Source of the DNA: Piezodorus guildinii | Lineage: Eukaryota > Arthropoda > Insecta > Hemiptera > Pentatomidae | Length of the DNA: 64,000 bases | Direction: 5' to 3' | NCBI GenBank assembly: GCA_023052935.1 | Contig: CM041298.1 | Coordinates: 64,877,838 to 64,941,837 of the forward strand | Notes under the pieces: model-generated | What the model was told of the DNA's origin: nothing | The model's input: only the letters and a program-made list of their open reading frames with translations | The model's database searches: none | Part shown: one piece after another, positions 42,030 through 53,029 of the stretch | Position numbering within the stretch: position 1 is the first letter of the stretch | Layout of the letters: every line of letters begins with the position of its first letter | Made by a program: the position numbers and the translations under genes

Positions 42030-43262
42030 ATGGCAGAAAACGTAGTTTTGAGGCCAGCCGTTCTGAATGTCCCACCGGCTGTGCCCCAGCAGGCGGCAGC
42101 AGCGACAGTTGAGTTACCGCCACTACCGGAAGTTTCATTGGCGCAGGCGCATAGGACGACGCTGGAGTGGGTGAAGATCCAAACAGCGACAGCTCAGGAA
42201 TTGAGGAAGGCTACATCCGACCTTGACAGATTTACTGGAGAGATTGGTGAGCTCAACCACTTCTTAAAAGGGGGCGATCGCTTGATGGTGAGGATTCAGT
42301 CTAAGTTGTCCGAAAGACTGTTAGACGGGGAAGATGCTGAGGCGTTAAAGGCTGCAGTGGTTTGCAGGGTGAGGAGGAGCATCCTGAACCATATCCAAGC
42401 CGACGAGGAGACACCCTGGAGCGTCGTGAAAGAGCGACTAAAGAAGGCCTACGGAGGGGGAAGATGAGCCCCTGAAGAAGATGTGTTTCACCTAATAAGG
42501 GAAACTAAGAAGCCACGGCAGTCTAATGGCCAGTATGCGGGAGAACTTCTCACGAAATTTAATCGGATCACAGAGAAAATGCGAGAGACCGCTAGTGTTG
42601 AGGAGGTCCACTTTAGGATGGATTTCTTAGCGATAATTCTGAAGGTGCAGCTGGCGAAGGAAGCCGGTAAAAGAGAAGGGTTTCAGAGGGAGCGCTCGTT
42701 CAACGAATGCGCTCAAGAAATGATGGACGCCAGTGCCCGCGAGGAAGAATCTCGGATGGAGACGGAGGAACACGGTTGGACACGGGTCTCGCACCATCAG
42801 CCCAGGACCACTCCCGTTTGGAAAAGAAGAGAATTTCGGGAGAATAGGAGAGAGAGGCCTCCGCAAGGTGATCGACGGCCAGCAAAACCGAGAAGCAGCG
42901 GGAGGCGGGAGGACCGCAAGTGCCATGGTTGTGGCAAGCTCGGGCATCTGGTGGCCCAATGTCCACGCACTAGGTGCTTTGAGTGCGGAGTGGAGGGACA
43001 TATGGCAAGACATTGCCCTTACATGTACCGGCGGCGCGATGCGAACCAACCGGAACCCATGGAAGTAAATGCTCAAAGAGTCCGACCGGGACGGTTCCAG
43101 AGGAGGCATATGGCGTCGGCAAGCGAATCGTCCGGAGGGTCTGAGGAAACGGAAACGGAGACTGAGGCGGACGTTCCCGCTCGAGGAGGTGGCCAGAGGA
43201 GCAGGAGGAGTGTGTGGAGGCGACCGGAAACGGCAGCGCAGTCATCCCGTGAGGAAATCTGA
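42030..43262 (+). pseudogene. gag: capsid/nucleocapsid, one internal stop
   Basis: ATG at 42,030, preceded by CGATATC. The frame is open to TGA 42,465-42,467, then continues in the same frame to TGA 43,260-43,262. The first part is Ala/Pro/Val-rich, followed by a helical region. The second part holds two CCHC zinc knuckles, CHGCGKLGHLVAQC and CFECGVEGHMARHC (about 42,925-43,015), typical of nucleocapsid. After them comes a Ser/Glu/Arg-rich tail. It would assemble particles and bind the RNA. The internal TGA would truncate it at 145 codons before the zinc knuckles. Confidence 0.85.
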
Positions 43263-46200
43263 GGCGGGTATCAGCAGAGTGGCAACCGCACGTTGGTGAG
43301 CTACCATGCGAGGGGAGAGAGCGGCGGTCTCCCTATCATCAGCGTGGAGGGAGTCGCATGCCTGGTAGACACCGGGAGCTCGTGCACCATCGCATGCAGA
43401 GAGGCGCTAGAGAAGTGAAAGGGTGGAGAGAGGGCACTCTAGGTTAAGGTATGCCAATGTAATTTAATCACCCTGGGAGGGCCCTGTCGTGTGGAGGGGG
43501 AAATCGAGCTGGGCTTAAGTACATGGGGGGAAAGGAGCGGAGAGTTTCATGTCCATGTAGTAAGTAAGATGCCAAGGGAGTATCAGGCGATAATCGGTAA
43601 TGACCTATTAGGGAAAATCGGCGCGCGCATTAGGAACCTGGGGGGCCAATGGGCTATCAGAATCGGAGGTAGAAAGTATTCCTGTACTCGCGTAGCTGCG
43701 GGCGGCGAGGCGCGTATTGGGGCGCTGAATCAGGTCGATAATTGGAAAACGTCTATCCTGGAAGAATTCAGCGATATATTTTTTAAGGAAGGGGATATCC
43801 TTGGGGTTACGGGTCGGACTGTGCATGAAATTCCGCTTAAGCAGGATCGGGTCGTTTATGTCAAGGAAAGACGATATCCTCAAGCGCTTCGTAGGCATAT
43901 TCGGGAAGAGCTAGACGATTTACGGCGGCAGGGTATAATCGTGGACAGCACGTCCCCGTATAATAGTCCGTTATGGGCCGTCAAGAAGAAGTGTGCCCCC
44001 GGCGAGACAACGGAAAAATATCGGGACGTCATCGATTACCGTAAGTTAAATGAGAATACGGTTGACGAAAAGTATCCTCTTCCGCGCTTCGACGATATTT
44101 TGGACCGGTTGGGGGGTGCAAAAATTTTTAGCACTTTGGATCTGAAGGCCGGGTATCATCAGATCGGAATGCATCCTCGGGACCGACACAAGACCGCGTT
44201 TACCTTCGAGAGGGGCCATTATGAGTACACCCGCATGCCGTTTGGCCTGAAGAATGCCCCTATCACTTTTCAACGGTTGATGGACGAATTTCTTCGGGGT
44301 CTGGACGAGTCCGTGTGTCAGGTCTACATGGATGACCTCTTGGTCTTCAGTCGGTCGGAACGGGACCACGTTCAGCATCTCCGGGATGTCTTTGGTCGAA
44401 TGCGGGAGTTTGGTCTCCGTCTTTCTCCTGAGAAGTCGATCTTGGGTCAGCGGGAAATTAGTTTTTTGGGCCATACGATCTCCGCGGAGGGCGTGAAGCC
44501 GGATGCTCAGAAGGTGGCGGCCTTACAGCGTATGGCCATCCCGACCGAGGTGAAGGGGATCAGGCGGTTGATGGGCGCTTTGAATTATTATCGCCGTTTT
44601 GTTCCAGCTATGGCGGCGTATCTTGTGCCCCTTAATAATTTACTGCGAAAAGGGTGTAAAGTCGTGATGACCCCAGATATTGCGGACCAGGTGCGCCGGT
44701 GCATTGAACACTTACAGCGGGATCCGGTGCTCGCGTTTCCGGACTTCGAACGGCCGTTCACTATTACGACTGACGCCAGTGAATACGCTCTTGGGGCAGT
44801 GTTGTCTCAGGACAGTGACCGGGGGGAACGACCTGTTGCATACGCCAGTCGGCGTCTTACGGATGCGGAGTCTCGTTATAGCGCCTTGGAGCGGGAACTC
44901 CTCGGAATTGTATGGGCTGTCGACCATTTCCGGCCGTACGTCTTCGGGAGGCGGTTCCGAGTCCATACAGACCATCGTCCGCTACAATGGGTAGGGAGGC
45001 TGAAAGAATCTTCCGCACGGGTCACACGCTGGAAAGAGCTCCTGGGGCAGTACAATATGGAGATTGTATACAAACCGGGCAGGGAGAACGTTGTCGCGGA
45101 TTGGCTGTCGCGTGCGCTCATGGTAAATGCCGTAGAGGAGGAACGGGGCGAGTCTTCTCGCGATGTTCGGCAGTTTCTTAGGGAGTGGACTCCTGGGGAG
45201 GAATCCCAGTCTGGCACGGCTGGAGTTTCGGGTGAGGCCTCGTCGTCGGAGGACGAGCGTTCTTCTGAGGGGCGTCCTGTGGACATGGAGGAAATCGACG
45301 ACATCGTGAACGACAAGCGCCACCAGATTATCTGGAAGACGAGGACGTCGGGGCTCCTTAAGATAGATTTTCAACGCTTCGGCGGGTGTTCGGTCGTCAC
45401 TGTCTGGTCTCAGCCATCCGTCGGGGATGACCAGATTTGTAGAGCGCTGGCGGACGCGTCTAAGCCGGGCAGGACCCACCACCTATTTGTCGGCAACGCC
45501 GTAGTATGGGGACGGATCCACCGGTTGTGGCGGGCGGAGCGTATCGGGGTTGACAGGTCGTTTGTCCGTTGTTCCATGCTCGCCGAGACCATCCGTGATG
45601 AGGAACGGCAGAGGGAGGTGACGCTCGCTTATCATCAGGGGAAGACGAACCACCGGGGCCTCACCGAGACGTTGCGTGCGTTGCGGCGGCGTTACTATTG
45701 GCGGGGGATGAAGCGCACCATTCAGGAGACCATAGGGAATTGCGATGTGTGTCTGCGCGCCAAGTATGATCGTCATCCACCTCGGGCCGTCCAGGAGGAA
45801 ACCCCTACCGCTGATGCGCCTCTGGTTGATCTGCAAATCGATTCCTTTACGTGGAAAAACTATAAGTGGGTCACGGTTTTGGATTTGTTCAGCAAGGTAG
45901 CGATGGCGTATCCCGTTCAGGAGCGTACGGCGGAGGCTGTGTTACGGGCCCTGTGGATTTGGTTTCAGTTTTATGGCGTCCCCGAGAAGGTTTCTTCGGA
46001 TAGTGGTCGCGAATTTGACAACGCCAAAGTCCGGGAGGAGATGAAGGTTTTGGGTGTCACGTGGCATCTTAACACACCGGGTCATCCGAAAAGTCGCGGA
46101 GGTATCGAGCGCCTTCACAGCACGTTGAGTGACCACCTGCGGGTGTTTCAGTTAGAGAAGGGGTTGGAGCCGGACGTGGCTATGGAGCGTGCCATCGTCG

Positions 46201-46625
46201 CGTATAACCATTCCGTCCACTCGGTCACGGAATTTACCCCTTACGAAATCCTTTTCGGGTTGCAGGGTCGCCGGCGTGATTGCCGCGGTGCGGCGGATGA
46301 TGAAGGCCGAATTGTGAGCAATAGTCTCGCGCTTAAGAAGCTGTGGGTCACGGTTCGCGATCGGATTGAGCGGGAAAAGCGTCGCCGGGTGGAGCGGCAT
46401 AATCTTGGAGTGCGGGATCTCATGGGACCTGTCAAAATCGGTACGGTGGTCTACCGGCGTGTAGGGACCAACAGAGGGAAGGAACTCCGGCGTTATGAGG
46501 GCCCTTTCCGAGTGGTTGTGATCCGTGAACACAATTTGGTCACGATCGAGAGCGTGCGCGAACCCAGGAAGCGGCGTACGGTTCATCTAGAACAATTGAA
46601 ACTTCCCCCGATGGAGGCATCCTAG
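43263..46625 (+). pseudogene. pol: protease, RT, RNase H, integrase
   Basis: It continues in the gag frame. The protease has the catalytic CLVDTGSS near 43,367 and the AIIGNDLL block near 43,590, but TGA 43,416-43,418 and TAG 43,440-43,442 lie between them. From 43,443 to the stop at 46,625 it is open. RT follows (FSTLDLKAGYHQI, MPFGLKNAP, the VYMDDLLVF box at about 44,322), then RNase H (TTDASEYALGAVL, near 44,766; HTDHRPLQW). The integrase has a zinc domain (H at 45,633, H at 45,651, CDVC at 45,744). Its catalytic triad is D in LQIDSF, D in SSDSGREF and E in GGIERLHS, with a 35-residue D-E gap. A GPFRVV-like C-terminal domain ends it. All catalytic residues appear intact. Confidence 0.9.
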
Positions 46626-46873
46626 GACGCTGGAGTGTCCTCAGCTTTTTGTATTTTTTGTTTTTTGTTGTTATTGTGAAGTTGTCAGTTTTTTTTTTTA
46701 TGCAGTGTTCAGTTTGCAGGAAGTGTTGTTCTTTTTTTTATCTATTGTATTCTCTTTTCAGGTGTTATTTTATTTCTGAGTTTTGTCATTTTTTTTTGTA
46801 TTGTTTTCTTTTATCTCATGGAGGATTTCCATAAATTTTGTTTTGTATATAGTTTACGAGGATTGTTCGTAAA

Positions 46874-46885
46874 CTGGTGGGGGGG
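46874..46885 (+). promoter_or_regulatory. Polypurine tract
   Basis: GGTGGGGGGG lies directly before the 3' LTR, where plus-strand DNA synthesis starts in LTR elements. The 250 bases between the pol stop and this tract are T-rich and hold no gene. Confidence 0.8.
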
Positions 46886-47066
46886 AGTTAAGGACTGATA
46901 AGGTAGACTATCAGCCTTAATTCCATACCACCTCTTGTAAACAATAGAAATGTATATATAGAGGATTAGAAGACCAAATAAAGTTAGTGTTTGAATAGCC
47001 ATCAAGCGTGTTGTTTATGCCCCTTTCTTTATTTTTTTTAATTCATATTTCGGACAACGCATAAGT
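46886..47066 (+). repeat. 3' LTR of the gypsy-type element
   Basis: 181 bp, one substitution relative to the 5' LTR. It is followed by TACA, then a (TA)n tract (about 47,071-47,109), matching the left flank. Confidence 0.95.
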
Positions 47067-47112
<46 letters not shown>

Positions 47113-47239
47113 TAGTATAGATCAATGAATTTTTGTTCATTTTGTAAGAAATTTGAACAAGCAAAAAAAAATAAAATAAAATAAATGAAAAAAAAAAATT
47201 TTGACTTTCTTAGTTCAATTTCTTCCTTGTCCCTAGTAG

Positions 47240-47500
47240 ATGAATTGGGTTTATATATTTTTAGGTAGTGTACTTGACTACTGATTCCGAGTTCAAATCC
47301 GGTTGTGGCAGGATAATTATTTATTTTCATGATTAACGTCCTGGATTGCCCTTGGGGTAGGAAGGTCGTCCTGGTGTCATTCCAGCTTTTACAAAGTAGG
47401 TTCCCGAAAATGGGGGAAAATCTTAAATAAAATGTACTGAACCCCTTATATTTAAACATTTGTCTTATATTTAAACAGTTCATTTCATTTTATATTTTAA
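47240..47500 (+). mobile_element. Possible tRNA-derived SINE
   Basis: GAGTTCAAATCCGG looks like a polymerase III B box, preceded by TAGTGTACTTGACTACTG, a possible decayed A-box half. It is followed by a unique body (GTCCTGGATTGCCCTTGGGG, AGGTTCCCGAAAATGGGGG). Only one copy is seen here, so the call is weak. The 146-codon minus-strand open frame over it is not supported. Confidence 0.3.
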
Positions 47501-47994
47501 ACCCTGTGGGGTGTAGCAAGCACCGCTTCTACCACTCCATGAAACACCAATCTGAACCAAAAATATAATCTCCAATGAAGGGATGTATCATTGTTTATCC
47601 TTTTACATCGTGTCTATAATGATACTTTTGCCCATCATTAGCATCTCCAATTTCGTAACGTTTCGGGTTTCTTGTACATCCGATAAGCATATTACTACAG
47701 TGGCTGAGATATATCATGAAAATGAAATGAGATACCTCCTGTACACAACTCACCAATGATTGAAAACGGCAAAAAAAAAAAAAATCTATTCCGAGCCGTA
47801 TTCTTTACTACAATAATGACGTTGTTTTCCGCTCGGAGCTTACTCTGGTACAATGTATACCGTTAATCATATTTGTCTCTATCACGGGTTACATACATTT
47901 AAACCTCAAACCTTGCTGAAGATACTATAGTTTTGTGAAATAACAACATTTTAGCAGCTGACATAGCCATTGTCTTTTGTACCATGGAGGTGTT
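47501..47994. other. No gene recognised
   Basis: Mixed-composition sequence without supported open frames or repeats. Confidence 0.35.
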
Positions 47995-48115
47995 TTAGTT
48001 CTGTTAATCGGGGGGGCCCTAACCTAATCGAATCTGGAAACGCCAAGTTTATGACTCCCACTGTAGCATCGTTTAATTAGCCAAAGCAGCATAATATGAC
48101 GTTCAATAAATAAAC
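47995..48115 (+). mobile_element. SINE family S1, 3' fragment
   Basis: Matches the end of the SINE at 24,236-24,524: GACTCCCACTGTAGCATCG, AATTAGCC, AGCAGCATAA, TGACGTTCAATAAATAAAC. The tRNA head is missing. About 80 bases downstream (48,195-48,270) lies a family C fragment (GAAAGAATG..., TTAGAATGAGTTAGCGG). Confidence 0.65.
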
Positions 48116-48299
48116 TAACAAAACTAAAAAGGGATCCTTACTGTTTTATCGCCAAGAAATGTGGAGAGATTAAATAAAGTAAAAAATAAATTGGAATGTA
48201 TTTTACTTCAGGAAAGAATGCTGTTAATTATGGTGAAAACTCTATCAAAACCCGTCTTATAGTTTAGAATGAGTTAGCGGTAAATAAATAAATAAACAG

Positions 48300-49320
48300 A
48301 ATGTAATTCTTCTTCATTTAAAAGTTCTTGAATTGATTTTAACAACGGATGTAATTGAAAGTCCTGCATTGTGTGCACCAAACTTTTTATCTTAATGTAA
48401 ATGATTCATCCGAAACTCTAAGTAGCATTCTTTCCTCATTCGTTTAAGTTTTATTTTTTTAAGAATTATAATCATTATTTAATTTAGATTTGATTCTAAT
48501 AAATGTGTATAGTGAAAGCGTGTTGCGGGCGCCAGATTTTTACACAACAGCTATATTATTTCAGGTAAACTCTTGTGAATTATAATGTTATTTTATTAAA
48601 CGCTCAACTCATTAGGAACTCTTATAAAATAAAGGAGGACATGTGATACATGCTAGGAATTTAAGCTTAGACATAAAATTTCGCAAGAAATGACATTAGA
48701 GCCTCGTTGGGAAGTTGCTCACGTTCTGGGGCAATTAGGCCGCTCCGTGTGTGCGATGACTTAAGTAGTGGTCACTACTTACAACAACACTAAATGAAAA
48801 TCATCATTAGTATTTTTTGAATTTAATTTTTTCACTAATTTGACTATAGCTTACCTATTTTCGATTTTACGTTTAAAGTTTTTTTTTTTTTTTGTCAAAT
48901 CATTTATTGATACGCAACTGTCAGCAGTAATGTGATAATCAGCAAATGAGCTATAATAATTACGTAAATAATAACATGCCCGCCATGAGGAAGGACAGTG
49001 CCTAGCAGAAATTCTTCTCTTCAGGTTTTTTTTTCTTCTAATTTATGTTTGTCTAGAATTTGTTTACATAATTGAAGTACATTTTTTTTTTTTTTTTTTG
49101 GTTTGTTTTGTCAGACTGCAAATGAATCCATCGTTATTTTATTAGGGGCCGTTTGGAGAATTCATAACTTCAGTTTACTTAACTAAATATTAAATAGCTA
49201 AAAAATTGTTTAAAGCCAAAAAAAAAACCCTGCGAATGATTACAATATGCCTTGTGATTTCCAAGTAGCTATATTAGAGTATTACTATTTATATAGCTGT
49301 CTAAAGGCTATTACAAAAAT
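48300..49320. other. No gene; two family A end fragments
   Basis: Fragments of family A ends lie at about 48,325-48,395 (TTGATTTTAACAACGGATGT) and 48,510-48,540 (AGTGAAAGCGTGTTGCGGGC). The remainder is AT-rich with T runs at about 48,880 and 49,083-49,100. Confidence 0.45.
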
Positions 49321-49324
49321 TAAA

Positions 49325-50074
49325 AAATCTGGTGCGGACAACACACGACTTTCACTTACCTCCATTTTTAAAATCAATGAAAGAATTTTCAAAAACAGAG
49401 ATAAAAATACGTGAAACTATTAGGGAATTAATTAAATTGAATTTATATAGAAACATTTGTTTTATTAAAAAATCTATTATATTATTATCTAAAATAATCA
49501 GTTAGTTTTACGTTCATTTCATCACTCTCTATTAACTTTTAAAAGCATGTGTATGACATAATATTTTTTTTAAAATCTTTAGCTTTTCAACGGTATATCA
49601 TGCATGTATATTACTGCTCTAATGTTCAAAAACGAAAAATTGCATTAAAAAAATATTTTTTTCCGTTTTCTCCTTTAGTTGGGTATCGAATTTATTCAAT
49701 TTATATATTTACCTGTTTTTCATCAGCGTTAACAAGATAATATAGTTATTATTATTGAATCTACAAAATTAAAGGTACTTTAGCGGAAGAATATTTAAAA
49801 TATCGGCATTTAAGCCCTGTCAGACCATTTTAATCAGAATAAAACCTAAATGATATTAAAGTCCATTAAATTTTACATCGATATAGCGAGTTTAATCAAA
49901 ATCGTCGTAACCGTTTTCGAGAAAATAAAAAAAAAGGTGCAAAATGTATGGTATAAAGTGGCTCTTCTAGTAAGCTCATTTTGATGAAAAAAGTTTTGTC
50001 ACGTCTCGGGCGTATAGTTGTCTTAAATATGAAATTTCAGTTTCATAGGGCTTACCGTTTCCACCCGGGAGTTA

Positions 50075-50113
<39 letters not shown>

Positions 50114-50235
50114 ACTTTTTGCGGGACTTGGTTATTTGGACTCAGGGGACCCTAAAACGTGTATTTTCGTTGAAAACTGGAATTAGAAAATTTTCACGAT
50201 CGCAATACTTCCCCTTAATATATATAGTAAGTTAA
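49325..50235 (-). repeat. Family A copy A13, near full length
   Basis: It starts AAAAATCTGGTGCGGACAAC and runs through the whole core in reverse orientation. The CA tract is at 50,081-50,110. It ends CACGATCGCAATACTTCCCC then AGTAAGTTAAAGTTA. About 910 bp. Used here with A11 to define the family. Confidence 0.8.
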
Positions 50236-50249
50236 AGTTAAAAATAAAT

Positions 50250-50520
50250 AAATAAACCTGTACCGCTACAACCCACATAGAGATTCTTAGTTCATATTGA
50301 GATTCGTACTGTTTCTAGGCCATCAGGCCCTGATCACGCTCAGCCGCCAGGTTTTTTTCCCAATTCTGTTACCCACTTCAAATAGGTTAGGTCTCCATAC
50401 CCTAGGGTAGCCCTCCGGCTGAATTAACAGAATCAATTATATTCTGTCATAGCCGGGATTCGAACCCAGTACTCGTCGAATAGTAGATTAGCGCTCTATC
50501 CACTAGACCACGCCGCTCCC
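50250..50520 (-). mobile_element. SINE family S2, copy 2 (most complete)
   Basis: On the minus strand the head starts GGGAGCGGCGTGGTCTAGTG, with A-box-like GGTCTAGTGGATAGAGCG and B box GGGTTCGAATCCC. The body follows (CTCAGCCGCCAGG in plus orientation). The 3' end at the left is (TTTA)n-like when read on the minus strand. It abuts the end of family A copy A13. Confidence 0.75.
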
Positions 50521-50624
50521 TTAAAGGCAATTAACTGATATGAAAAGCTATAAATTTAACTCAATCTAAAGGAAAATGGCCTATCACGCCTGCTAATTGC
50601 AAAAAGCTATATCTCTTCTATTGG

Positions 50625-50990
50625 GTTGTTAAATAAGTTCGTAGCGTTTTTCAATATTACAATTTAATCATAAAAGTTAAGGTGCTTTCATGCATCAGTT
50701 TCAACCGAGATTCATTATTATTAAGTGGTATTTTGCTTGCTTAAAACGGAAGAGAAAAAAAAAAACATTTTCATCATTTAATAACTTTTCATTTCCGAAA
50801 TGGAAAATCCGCTGCATATACGGTTAACAAAATTTACAGTGTGTATGACGAGGATACCTCAGTAGAAAGCACCGTACGCAAGTGGTTTGACTTGGAAGAC
50901 GCAAAGCGCTCGGGTCGTCCTCTAACTGTTGATGATGACCAAATTAAAAAAAAAAATACCTGAAAGATGGCCAGAAATTTAAACAAAGGT
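50625..50990 (+). pseudogene. mariner 5' end with DNA-binding relic
   Basis: TTGGGTTGTTAAATAAGTTC looks like a mariner TIR. About 180 bases downstream the frame reads AAYTVNKIYSVYDEDTSVES, TVRKWF, then DLEDAKRSGRPLTVDDDQI, the mariner DNA-binding region. About 6-7 residues are missing between WF and LED. Past 50,960 the similarity ends. No right TIR found. Confidence 0.6.
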
Positions 50991-51219
50991 ACATTATTAA
51001 AATTAATAAGCCAAAAGCATTTAAACTCTACTTCTTCCGTTTATCCTATTTACGTTTCGTTTCTTTTAATAATCCTTAAAATAATACAAACGAATATTCC
51101 TGGTTCTAAAAAACTTTTAATTTTAATCGATTTATCAGAGAATCACATCTCTTATAGGTTGTGGCTTAACCATATAAGATTACTTGTTTTTCTTTGTTTA
51201 TTGCATTGCTCTGATCTCG

Positions 51220-52075
51220 AAAATATTATCTTTTTTTTTTTTTAATGACCGAGTTTTGGGGGAATCATAACTCTTATAAATTTTTACTTAAGTATATTGA
51301 TGAGTTTTTTTATCTTTATTTTTTATTGCGCTTCACTGGCTTTAAAATTTTATAAATATTTTTTTGAGTTATGGGCGTATTTATAGATAAAAATTTGTTT
51401 TCTATTTCATAAGTAATTTTATGGTGTATTAATTCTATATATTTTTTTCTCTCCGAAAATAACTGAGTTATAAACTATATGTAGGCAATAATTCCATTTT
51501 TTAATTTTTTTTAATTCCTAATTAGAAAACTCTATAAACATGTTTCTCTATCTTTAAAAATAACTTGGTTATTGAATAAAATCATGTTAAATCGTTCGCT
51601 TTTTTAAAACTAATTGGCTTATCAACGTTAGGATAAACGTTGCATGGACTAGTATTTTTGCGGGGAATTAAAAAAAAAAAATTGTACAATAGTTTCGGAG
51701 AAACGGCGGACAAACGGATTTTTTTGTTATTCGTTATTCGGACTATACGCATCTTGAAACGTAAACCCGCAATTTTTGAGGGAGGGGGGTTATTTTTTTT
51801 TCTATCTTGGTCGATTACAATGGTTAATTATTAAATCAGCCACCATTTTAAAACTAATCTCCTGATATCAACGTCCAGTTGTTACGTTCCTCGTCGGATG
51901 CCCTGGTATTTTTGTGCCAAGTTTCGAAAAAATAGGTCTAGTAGTTTCGGAAAAAACACACGTTATACACGTTATTGGAACTCTACGTATCTTGAAGCGC
52001 AAGCCCTCAAATGGGAAGGGTAATTTTTTCTTTGGTCGATTATAGAGATACATTATTGAAAATAATAAAACAAAA

Positions 52076-52080
<5 letters not shown>
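51220..52080 (+). repeat. Family B copies 3 and 4 in tandem
   Basis: A long copy (51,220-51,835) contains TTTTTGAGTTATGGGCGTAT, CTTATCAACGTTAGGATAAA, TAGTTTCGGAGAAACGGCGG and CATCTTGAAACGTAAACCC. A second, shorter copy (51,836-52,080) restarts at CCACCATTTTAAAACTAATC and ends at TTATTGAAAATAATAAAAC. A (TA)n tract follows at 52,082-52,121. Confidence 0.65.
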
Positions 52081-52123
<43 letters not shown>

Positions 52124-52138
52124 TTTAATTAAAATTTA

Positions 52139-53015
52139 GTTTTTTTTTTCTCTTTATATCTTTATTTACTCCTGTCAGAAGACGTCTGACAATCAGCAAA
52201 TGTGTTGGACAAAAGTAAGATCAGACATGGTAGGCATGAAGAAGTAAAGTGCCCGGCAGCACCCCTTCCAAGGCTTTAATTTAGCAGAGGTGGTCCCTCA
52301 TCCAGTTTCGTTTAAGCCTTCTTCTGACCGGCATTTCAGCTACTGACATGTCGTTAATCAGTCTATTGTCGTGTCCGTTAAGTTTAATGTGAAAACGAGT
52401 ATAGAGTGTTCGTATATGTTGGTCAACAGTTGGTTGCTGTAAGTCAGTATGTAGGGTTCTGTTGTTTACGTACCAAGGAACTGTCGTTATGAGTCTTGAA
52501 ATTTTGGATTGAAATAATTGCAGTTTTTGTATGTGAGTCTTTTTTGCTGAACCAAAAATCTGTGAAGCGTAAGTCCATATTGGCTTAAGAAGGTATGTGT
52601 ATGTATTCAGTTTCTGTCTAATTTTTAATTTTGAAAAAAGAGAGTATAGTACTTTCAGTCGGTGGTTGAGAGTCTGTCTTTTCATTCGTTCTTTTCATGT
52701 GGGCCCCAAGTCATCCTTCGATCGAGTGTCAGTCCTATGTAATATACAGAGTTGGTCTGAGAAATTTGCTTGTTGTCGATAAAAGTGTTTTGTCGTAGTG
52801 TGAACGTTACGTGTTTTGATTTTTCGTGATTTTAACGAATTTTCCAAAGATTGTACCAATTTTTTAGTAGAATTAAGTGATTTTGTAGCGTCAATGAGGC
52901 CAGTATGGGATCGCCGTTTGATGTTAGAATTGCAGTATCGTCCGCGTAAGTAGGAATCAATGTAGTGGGATGAGTTGGTATGTCATGTGTGTATACAGTG
53001 TATAGGAGAGTAGCA
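52139..53015 (-). pseudogene. 5'-truncated Jockey-type LINE
   Basis: On the minus strand, from about 53,010, it reads TLLYTVYTHDIPTHPTT, the TYADDTAIL box (near 52,945), HVTFTLRQN and IGLTLDRRMTWGP. After a frame change near 52,690 it continues as a 134-codon open stretch (52,685-52,281) with LLKPIWTYASQIFG and RRLKRNWMRDHL at the end. The tail is a T run at 52,139-52,150. Flanks AAATTTAG (about 52,131) and AAATTTTAG (about 53,017) may be the target duplication. The same subfamily occurs at 62.2-63.9 kb. Confidence 0.75.
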
Positions 53016-53029
53016 AATTTTAGTTTAAC

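Larger units (their letters stand above)
41713..47066 (+). mobile_element. Complete gypsy-type LTR retrotransposon, 5,354 bp
   Basis: Two 181-bp LTRs in direct orientation, 4-bp target duplication TACA (41,709-41,712 and 47,067-47,070), a tRNA primer site, gag, protease-RT-RNase H-integrase in that order, and a polypurine tract. The order RT-RNase H-integrase defines the Ty3/gypsy group. There is no env-like frame between the pol stop (46,625) and the polypurine tract. LTR ends AGT...AGT and a TACA target resemble the Drosophila gypsy/17.6 group. The internal part is clearly GC-richer than the surrounding DNA. All coding lies in one frame, broken by four stop codons. Confidence 0.95.

Noticed and set aside
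42627..46586. Long minus-strand open frames across gag-pol
   Set aside because: They mirror the GC-rich plus-strand gag-pol and carry no domains.
46626..46885. An env gene after pol
   Set aside because: Only about 260 T-rich bases lie between the pol stop and the polypurine tract; the 61-codon frame there is Phe/Cys-rich low-complexity sequence.
41713..47066. Classification as BEL/Pao or copia
   Set aside because: The order RT-RNase H-integrase and the CCHC gag fit Ty3/gypsy. Copia has integrase before RT, and BEL usually has longer LTRs and 5-bp duplications.
47043..47483. 146-codon minus-strand open frame after the gypsy element
   Set aside because: It runs through the (TA)n tract and A-rich sequence and overlaps a possible SINE; no domain.
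48721..48790. Possible mariner fragment
   Set aside because: A few GC-rich words only; no frame reads as transposase.
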